Shown: piece after piece, positions 58,181 through 64,000 of the stretch
Numbering within the stretch: the first letter of the stretch is position 1
Layout of the letters: each line of letters begins with the position of its first letter
Source of the DNA: DATAEG01 sp963703085
GTDB taxonomy: Bacteria; Actinomycetota; Actinomycetes; Mycobacteriales; Jatrophihabitantaceae
Direction of reading: 5' to 3'
Length of the DNA: 64,000 nucleotides
Assembly (NCBI GenBank): GCA_963703085.1
Contig: OY969789.1
Span: 434,001-498,000 of the forward strand
Program-made: the position numbers and the translations under genes
Notes under the pieces: generated by a model
Told to the model about the DNA's origin: nothing
Databases searched by the model: none
Seen by the model: the letters and a program-made list of their open reading frames with translations, nothing else

Positions 58181-59392
58181 ATGGCCACCCCTCCTCCGGA
58201 GCAGCCGGGATCTCAGCCACCGCCGCCGGGCGCAGCTCAGCCCGGTCAACCGCAAGCCGGCCCGCCGCAGCCTGGGCAGTACCAACCGCAGTACCAAACC
58301 CACCCCGGGCCGCCCCCTGGATCCGGGTATCCGCAGCAGCACCAGCCGCCCGCACCGCCGGCGCAGGCCGGGCCGCAGGGACATCCAGGCGGGCCGGCAC
58401 ACCCCGCGCCGGGGGTCCCGGGTCGCATCGTCATCGACCACCTGAGCAAGACTTTCGGCACGGTGCACGCCGTGACGAACCTGAGCTTCAGCGTCGAGCC
58501 CGGGTCGGTCACCGGCTTCCTCGGCCCGAACGGGGCCGGGAAGACGACCACGCTGCGAATGCTGCTCGGCCTGGTGAAACCGACCGGCGGGGTGGCGACC
58601 ATCGAGGGCCGGCCCTACCACCAGCTCACCAATCCGCTCCGGGTGGTCGGCGCCGCCCTGGAGGCGTCCAGCTTCCACCCGGCACGTACCGGCCGAAACC
58701 ACCTCCGGGTGTACGCAGCCGCCGCGGGCCTGCCCGATGCCCGAGTCGACCAGCTGCTGGAAATGGTCGGGCTGCGTGATGCCGCGAAGCGCAAGGTCAA
58801 GGGCTACTCGATGGGCATGCGGCAGCGGCTCGCGCTCGCGGCGACCCTGCTCGGCGACCCACGGGTGCTCATCCTCGACGAGCCGGCCAACGGGCTCGAT
58901 CCGGAAGGCATCCGGTGGTTGCGCGGATTCTTCCGCCACCTCGCCGGCGAGGGCCGCACCGTCCTGGTGTCCAGCCATCAGCTGAACGAGGTGCAGGAGT
59001 TCGCCGACCGGGTGGTCATCCTCAACCGCGGCGCGCTGGTCCGGGCCGGCTCCATCGAGGAACTCACTGCCGGCACCGACACGGTCGTGACCCGTACCCC
59101 CCAGGCCGACAAACTGCTCGAGGTCCTGACTGCAGCGGGCAAGCAGGTCCACCGGAGTGACCAGAACACTGTGCGAGTCCGTTCCGACGACACCGCCGAG
59201 GTCGGCCACTTGGCCTTCACCAATCAGATCGAGCTGCACGAGCTGTCCCTGGAGCGCTTCGACCTGGAACAGCTCTTCTTCGCGCTGACCCAGGGCCAGT
59301 ACCAGGGCGCCGACCTGAGCGGCCAGCCGCCGGGCCCGGTCCCGGGACAGCAGCCGGGCGGCCATCCAGGACCCATGGGAGGCGCACAGTGA
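58181..59392 (+). CDS. ABC transporter ATPase with Pro/Gln-rich tails
   Basis: 403 aa. The ATPase core (about residues 80-305) has Walker A GPNGAGKTT, a degenerate signature KGYSMGMRQRLALAATLLG and Walker B VLILDEPANGLDPEG, as in drug- or lantibiotic-export ATPases. Unusually, about 75 N-terminal residues are rich in Pro, Gln and Gly (repeats such as PGQPQAGPPQPGQYQPQYQ), and a similar 30-residue tail ends the protein. AAGGAT lies 10 bases before the ATG. The stop overlaps the permease start by 4 bases, so both form one exporter. Confidence 0.92.
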   Translation: MATPPPEQPGSQPPPPGAAQPGQPQAGPPQPGQYQPQYQTHPGPPPGSGYPQQHQPPAPPAQAGPQGHPGGPAHPAPGVPGRIVIDHLSKTFGTVHAVTNLSFSVEPGSVTGFLGPNGAGKTTTLRMLLGLVKPTGGVATIEGRPYHQLTNPLRVVGAALEASSFHPARTGRNHLRVYAAAAGLPDARVDQLLEMVGLRDAAKRKVKGYSMGMRQRLALAATLLGDPRVLILDEPANGLDPEGIRWLRGFFRHLAGEGRTVLVSSHQLNEVQEFADRVVILNRGALVRAGSIEELTAGTDTVVTRTPQADKLLEVLTAAGKQVHRSDQNTVRVRSDDTAEVGHLAFTNQIELHELSLERFDLEQLFFALTQGQYQGADLSGQPPGPVPGQQPGGHPGPMGGAQ

Positions 59393-60147
59393 CGAACCTG
59401 GTCCGTTCCGAATTCAGGAAGCTGTTCAGCACCCAGGTCTGGTTCTGGTTGTTGCTGACCAGCGTCGCGCTCACCGCTCTTGGTGTTTGGGGCACCATCG
59501 CCGGCAAGACCAACGACGCCGAACTGACGTATCAGGTGCGCGACGTATTTGCCGCCGCATCGGCCGCGGACACCTATATCCCGCTCTTCGTGCTGGGCGT
59601 TCTCGCAGTCACCACGGAATTTCGGTACCAGACCATCACCCCGACGGTGTTGGCCACGCCATCACGTTGGTCGGTGGTCGGGGCGAAGATCATCGCGTAT
59701 GTCCTGGTCGGGATCGGCTACGCACTGATCTGCACCGTCGTCGATCTCGCGATGGCGCTGCCCTGGCTCAGCGGACGGCACATCCACTACTCCTTCAGTG
59801 ACCAGAGCGGAGCGATCCTCGGGGCATTCGCCATCCTCGTGCTGCTCACCCTGTTCGGCATCGGTGCCGGCGCCCTGTTGCGCAACCAGATCGTCGCAGT
59901 CACCGTCGGGGTGATCTTCCTGGTGGTACTCGGCAACTTGATCGTCATCATTCCGGGGGTCAAGTACGCCTACCCGTACCTGCCCAACGGATTGATCACT
60001 GCGGTCATCACCCGCTCCAATGCCGATCGCACGTTGAATCACGTCACGTTGCTGTCCACCGGCAGCGCGATCGTGGTGCTCTGCATCTGGGGGTTCGGGA
60101 TGGCCGTTCTCGGCGCCGGGATCACGATGAACCGTGACATCACCTGA
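59389..60147 (+). CDS. ABC-2 type transporter permease
   Basis: 252 aa with six membrane helices. RSEFRKLFSTQVWFWLLLTSVALTALG at the N-terminus and EFRYQTITPTVLATPSRWSVVGAKI match permeases that work with the preceding ATPase type. The GTG at 59389 overlaps the ATPase stop (GTGA). Probably exports a peptide, drug or lipid; substrate not evident. Confidence 0.9.
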   Translation: MTNLVRSEFRKLFSTQVWFWLLLTSVALTALGVWGTIAGKTNDAELTYQVRDVFAAASAADTYIPLFVLGVLAVTTEFRYQTITPTVLATPSRWSVVGAKIIAYVLVGIGYALICTVVDLAMALPWLSGRHIHYSFSDQSGAILGAFAILVLLTLFGIGAGALLRNQIVAVTVGVIFLVVLGNLIVIIPGVKYAYPYLPNGLITAVITRSNADRTLNHVTLLSTGSAIVVLCIWGFGMAVLGAGITMNRDIT

Positions 60148-60643
60148 TCGCGGCAGACGCGGCCTCGCTGCGGTGGTCGTCGGCCTGCTGGTGTCGTTGG
60201 TGGCGCTGACCGGTTGCACTCTCGGCGAGCCGGCCGGCTTCACCTCGCGCGCCAACCGGTACTGCGCGTCGTCGGTGCGCTTGGTCGGCAAGCTGAAGTA
60301 CGCCAGCACCGGCGTCGACGCGCTCCGCTACTCATCGGCGCGCTACCTGGTCGTGGAGCGAACGGTCTCCGAGTTGACCGACGATGTCGGCCTGCCCGGA
60401 GGCAGCCGCGGCGAGGCGTACCGGGACCGCTGGCTGCGCCCGGCCCGGGCGTCGCTGCGGCAGGGCATCGACGATCTGAACCGGCTGCGCAAGGCCATCA
60501 AGGGCAACGACCCGGCGGCCGTCGCCAGCGCGGTCACGGCAGCCAACGCCGCCGGAACAGCCGGCGTGGACACCGGCTACCTCGCCGCGCAGAAGCTGTC
60601 CGACTGCGCGGTGGCCTTCGCCCCAGGGCACTCCAGCAGATAG
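60134..60643 (+). CDS. Small predicted lipoprotein of unknown function
   Basis: 169 aa. Signal peptide with lipobox ALTGC (cysteine near residue 28), then a soluble, mostly helical domain with two further cysteines (RYCASS, LSDCAVAF) that could form a disulfide. No family recognised. The GTG start overlaps the end of the ABC permease gene by 14 bases, so it is probably translated from the same message and anchored outside the cell near the exporter. It could be an accessory of that system, which is inference from position only. Confidence 0.75.
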   Translation: MTSPDRGRRGLAAVVVGLLVSLVALTGCTLGEPAGFTSRANRYCASSVRLVGKLKYASTGVDALRYSSARYLVVERTVSELTDDVGLPGGSRGEAYRDRWLRPARASLRQGIDDLNRLRKAIKGNDPAAVASAVTAANAAGTAGVDTGYLAAQKLSDCAVAFAPGHSSR

Positions 60644-60729
60644 CAGCCGCGGCGTATCCTTGGTCGGGCAGCAAACCACCCTTCAACCCGACACAAACCC
60701 ACGCAAATATTGAGGCGGCCAGGTCACCC

Positions 60730-63700
60730 GTGGCGACGACGGAGCAGTCGACAGCACAACCTTCCAACTCCGAAGCGGCCGGCGCGGCCGCTTTCGGCCC
60801 CAATGAGTGGCTCGTCGAGGAGATGTACGAGCGCTACCAGGCCGATCCGGACAGCGTCGACACCGCCTGGCACGACTTCTTCGCCGACTACCAACCACGC
60901 ATCGGCAGCCAACCGCCCGCAACTCCCGCCCGTCCTGCCGGGCCGCAGCCGACCGCCAGCAGCGCGGCGCCGGGTGACCAAGCTGAACCGACGGGCCCGG
61001 TGACACCGTCCGCGGCGGCCCAGTCGGGCACCGCAGCGAAGTCGGACGGCAAGGCCCAGCCGAGCACCCCAGCGCCCGCCGCAGCCGCGCAGAAGGACGG
61101 CCGCCCGGCCGCACCGCCTGCTGACGCGAAGCCGGCGCCGGGCGCCGCAGCGAACGGCTCGGCGCCGAAGGCGGAGTCGACCCCGCGCGCTGACGGCGAC
61201 ACGTCGACCGTGCTGCGCGGGGCGCCCGCCCGGGTTGTGCTCAACATGGAGAACTCGTTGGAGCTGCCGACCGCGACCAGCGTGCGGGCGGTGCCGGCCA
61301 AACTGCTCGCCGACAACCGGGTCGTCATCAACAACCATCTGCGCCGGGCGCGCGGCGGCAAGATCAGCTTCACCCACATCATCGGCTATGCGCTGGTGAA
61401 GGCGGCCGTCGAGTACCCGGCAATGAACGCTCACTTCGCCCGCGTCGACGGCAAGCCCGCCGTGGTTCATCCCGAACACATCAACCTGGGCCTGGCGATC
61501 GACCTGCCGGGCAAGGACGGCTCGCGCTCGCTGGTGGTCGTATCGATCAAGGAGTCCGAGAAGAAGGACTTCGGCCAGTTCTGGTCCGCCTACGAAGACC
61601 TGGTGCGCAAGGCTCGCGGCGGCAAGCTCGGTGCCGACGACTTCGCCGGAACGACGCTCACGCTGACCAATCCCGGAACCATCGGCACCAATCATTCGGT
61701 GCCGCGGCTGATGCCTGGGCAGGGAACCATCGTCGGCGTCGGCGCGATGGAGTACCCGGCCGAGTTCTCCGGAATGAGCGAGGATGCGCTCACCGCAGCC
61801 GCGATCAGCAAGATCATGACGCTCACCTCCACCTACGACCACCGCATCATCCAAGGCGCGCAGTCCGGCGAGTACCTGCGCCGGGTACACCAGCTGCTGC
61901 TCGGTGAAGACGGCTTCTACGACGAGATCTTCGCTTCCCTGCACATCCCCTACGAGCCGGTGCGCTGGCTGACCGATCGGGAGTTCACCCACGAGGGCCA
62001 GATCGACAAGGCGGCCCGGGTCATCGAGCTGATCAACGCTTACCGCAGCAACGGCCACTTGATGGCCGATACCGATCCGTTGGACTTCAAGGTCCGCACC
62101 CACCCGGATCTGGACATCATCAAGCACGGCCTGACGTTGTGGGACCTCGATCGGGAGTTCCCAGTCGGCGGGTTCGCCGGTGCGAAGCTGATGAAGCTGC
62201 GCGACATCTTGGGCGTGTTGCGCGACGCCTACTGCCGCCGCGTCGGCGTCGAGTACATGCACATCACCGACCCCGAGCAGCGCAGGTGGTTGCAGCAGCG
62301 GATCGAGGTCACCAGCGACGCGCCGTCGAAGGACGAGCAGAAGCACATCCTCGGCCGGCTGAACGTCGCGGAAGCGTTCGAGACCTTCCTGCAGACCAAG
62401 TACGTCGGGCAGAAGCGGTTCAGCCTCGAGGGAGCGGAGACGGTCATCCCGCTGCTGGATGCCGTGCTGGGCCGGGCCGCGGAGGGCGAGCTCGAGGAGG
62501 TCGTCATCGGGATGCCCCACCGTGGCCGGCTCAACGTACTGGCCAACATCGTGGGCAAGCCGTACGCGAAGATCTTCACCGAGTTCGAGGGGAACATCGA
62601 CCCGGGCACGGCGCAGGGCTCCGGCGACGTCAAGTACCACCTCGGCGCCCATGGCACCTTCACCTCGCGCAGCGGGGCCAGCACCAAGGTCTACCTGTCG
62701 GCCAACCCGTCTCATCTGGAAGCGGTCGACCCGGTCCTCGAAGGCATCGCACGGGCCAAGCAGGACATCCTCAACAAGGGTGAAGAGGGCTTCACCGTGT
62801 TGCCCGTGCTGCTGCACGGCGACGCTGCCTTCGCCGGACAGGGCGTCGTCGCGGAAACGCTGAACCTCTCGCAGCTTCGCGGCTACCGAACCGGTGGCAC
62901 GGTGCACGTGGTGGTGAACAACCAGGTCGGCTTCACCACCTCGCCGTCGGCCTCGCGCTCCAGCCTGTACGCCACCGACATCGCCCGGATGATCGCCGCG
63001 CCGATCTTTCACGTGAACGGTGACGACCCGGAGGCGTGTGTCCGGGTCGCCAAGCTCGCCGTGGACTTCCGCAACGAGTTCCGCAAGGACGTCGTCATCG
63101 ACATGGTCTGCTACCGCCGGCGCGGTCACAACGAGGCGGACAACCCATCGTTCACGCAGCCGTTGATGTACGACATCATCGACAACAAGCGCAGCGTCCG
63201 GAAGCTGTACACCGAGTCGCTCGTCGGACGCGGCGACATCACCGTCGAGGAGGCGGAGGTGTCGCTCAAGGACTTCCACTCCCAGCTGGAGAAGGTCTTC
63301 CTCGAGACGCGTAACGCCACCGGCAAGCCCACTCCGGAGCCGGTGATGGACACCACCACACCATCGGCGCCGGTCAAGACGGCGATCGAGCCCGAGACGA
63401 TCAAGCGGATCGGCGACGCCTACGCCAACCTGCCGGACGGCTTCACCGTTCACCCCCGGCTCAAGCCGGTCATCGACCGGCGCATCGCGATGGCCAGCGC
63501 CGGCGACGTCGACTGGGCCACCGCAGAGCTGTTCGCGTTCGGGTCGCTGGTCCTCGAGGGCACTGCCGTGCGCCTGGCCGGCCAGGACACCCGTCGCGGC
63601 ACCTTCGTGCAGCGGCACGCCGTGCTCGTCGACCGGGCGAACGGCGAGGAGTACACACCGCTGCGCAACCTGCCCGGGTCCAAGGCAGACTTCCGCGCCT

Positions 63701-64000
63701 ACGACTCGCTGTTGAGCGAGTTCGCCGCGATGGGTTTCGAGTACGGCTACTCGGTGACCCGCAAAGACGCGTTGGTGTGCTGGGAAGCGCAGTTCGGCGA
63801 CTTCGTCGACGGCGCGCAGACCATCATCGACGAGTTCATCTCCTCCGGCGAGGCGAAGTGGGGCCAGCGCTCCGGGCTGACGTTGCTGCTGCCGCACGGG
63901 TACGAGGGGCAGGGCCCGGATCATTCGTCCGGCCGACCGGAGCGGTTCCTGCAGATGGCCGCCGAGAACAACATGACCGTGGCGATGTGCTCGACCCCGG
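60730..64000 (+). CDS. kgd: Multifunctional 2-oxoglutarate dehydrogenase E1/E2 (Kgd), 5' part
   Basis: Runs off the right edge with 1090 codons visible of about 1,220-1,260. Starts with the E1 N-terminal helix motif (FGPNEWLVEEMYERYQADPDSVDTAWHDFFADYQP), then an Ala/Pro-rich linker. An E2-type succinyltransferase domain with the catalytic H371 in TYDHRIIQG follows, then the ThDP-dependent E1 domain (MPHRGRLNVLANIVGKPYAK, YRRRGHNEADNPSFTQPLMY). No lipoyl domain, as in mycobacterial Kgd. It decarboxylates 2-oxoglutarate in the citric acid cycle. The GTG at 60730 has AGG 6 bases upstream. The 86-base gap before it is AT-rich near the start. Confidence 0.96.
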   Translation, partial: MATTEQSTAQPSNSEAAGAAAFGPNEWLVEEMYERYQADPDSVDTAWHDFFADYQPRIGSQPPATPARPAGPQPTASSAAPGDQAEPTGPVTPSAAAQSGTAAKSDGKAQPSTPAPAAAAQKDGRPAAPPADAKPAPGAAANGSAPKAESTPRADGDTSTVLRGAPARVVLNMENSLELPTATSVRAVPAKLLADNRVVINNHLRRARGGKISFTHIIGYALVKAAVEYPAMNAHFARVDGKPAVVHPEHINLGLAIDLPGKDGSRSLVVVSIKESEKKDFGQFWSAYEDLVRKARGGKLGADDFAGTTLTLTNPGTIGTNHSVPRLMPGQGTIVGVGAMEYPAEFSGMSEDALTAAAISKIMTLTSTYDHRIIQGAQSGEYLRRVHQLLLGEDGFYDEIFASLHIPYEPVRWLTDREFTHEGQIDKAARVIELINAYRSNGHLMADTDPLDFKVRTHPDLDIIKHGLTLWDLDREFPVGGFAGAKLMKLRDILGVLRDAYCRRVGVEYMHITDPEQRRWLQQRIEVTSDAPSKDEQKHILGRLNVAEAFETFLQTKYVGQKRFSLEGAETVIPLLDAVLGRAAEGELEEVVIGMPHRGRLNVLANIVGKPYAKIFTEFEGNIDPGTAQGSGDVKYHLGAHGTFTSRSGASTKVYLSANPSHLEAVDPVLEGIARAKQDILNKGEEGFTVLPVLLHGDAAFAGQGVVAETLNLSQLRGYRTGGTVHVVVNNQVGFTTSPSASRSSLYATDIARMIAAPIFHVNGDDPEACVRVAKLAVDFRNEFRKDVVIDMVCYRRRGHNEADNPSFTQPLMYDIIDNKRSVRKLYTESLVGRGDITVEEAEVSLKDFHSQLEKVFLETRNATGKPTPEPVMDTTTPSAPVKTAIEPETIKRIGDAYANLPDGFTVHPRLKPVIDRRIAMASAGDVDWATAELFAFGSLVLEGTAVRLAGQDTRRGTFVQRHAVLVDRANGEEYTPLRNLPGSKADFRAYDSLLSEFAAMGFEYGYSVTRKDALVCWEAQFGDFVDGAQTIIDEFISSGEAKWGQRSGLTLLLPHGYEGQGPDHSSGRPERFLQMAAENNMTVAMCSTP

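Noticed and set aside
60724..63924. A 1066-codon open frame antisense to kgd
   Set aside because: Shadow of the kgd reading frame in GC-rich DNA; the translation is Arg/Val/Asp-rich without motifs, while the forward frame is a full Kgd.

Overview
The window is a gene-dense, very GC-rich stretch of about 64 kb from an actinomycete (Actinomycetota). Evidence: GTG starts are frequent, many genes overlap as GTGA/ATGA, substrate-binding lipoproteins carry lipoboxes, the 2-oxoglutarate dehydrogenase is of the fused Kgd type, and there is a complete actinobacterial-style hopanoid cluster. The genus cannot be fixed from the sequence alone. I see no insertion sequence, phage, CRISPR array or replication origin.

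Layout. 1-4.7 kb: core genes hom (cut by the window edge), lysA and argS, a DODA-type dioxygenase and tRNA-Arg(CCG). 4.7-5.7 kb: an aldo/keto reductase. 5.7-25.9 kb: a large glycan-catabolic island. It holds a GH36-like enzyme, a double metallo-beta-lactamase-fold protein, a six-hairpin glycosidase-like protein, a GH38 alpha-mannosidase interrupted by a frameshift, a LacI regulator, a GH84 hexosaminidase, an FAD oxidoreductase, a GH1 beta-glycosidase, a YihT/LacD-type aldolase, an FGGY kinase and a complete CUT1 sugar ABC importer. Three related LacI-type operators (9359, 14238, 26077) lie in front of three of its transcription units, so it is probably one regulon.

26-32 kb: an operon for an amino-acid-type ABC importer, a nitrilase-family amidohydrolase and a 4,5-dihydroxyphthalate-decarboxylase-like protein, divergent from a MocR-type regulator. 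32-34 kb: a cell-wall amidase and a DMT-like membrane protein. 34-44.4 kb: a tightly coupled hopanoid operon, hpnC-hpnD-hpnE-polyprenyl synthase-shc-(hpnG/ispH fusion)-hpnH, with a divergent hpnO-like aminotransferase. Together these could take farnesyl diphosphate to aminobacteriohopanetriol. The HpnG-IspH fusion is the most distinctive protein in the window.

44.4-49.2 kb: an MFS exporter with a divergent LysR regulator, a methyltransferase and a DUF222/HNH nuclease. 49.2-56.2 kb: a second sugar island with ABC permeases, a binding protein, an SDR, a PfkB kinase and a GH4 phospho-glycosidase. It contains a 270-bp array of structured 57-bp repeats. 56.2-60.6 kb: a TetR-controlled membrane protein and an ABC exporter whose ATPase carries long Pro/Gln-rich tails, then a small lipoprotein. 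60.7-64 kb: the start of kgd, which runs off the right edge.
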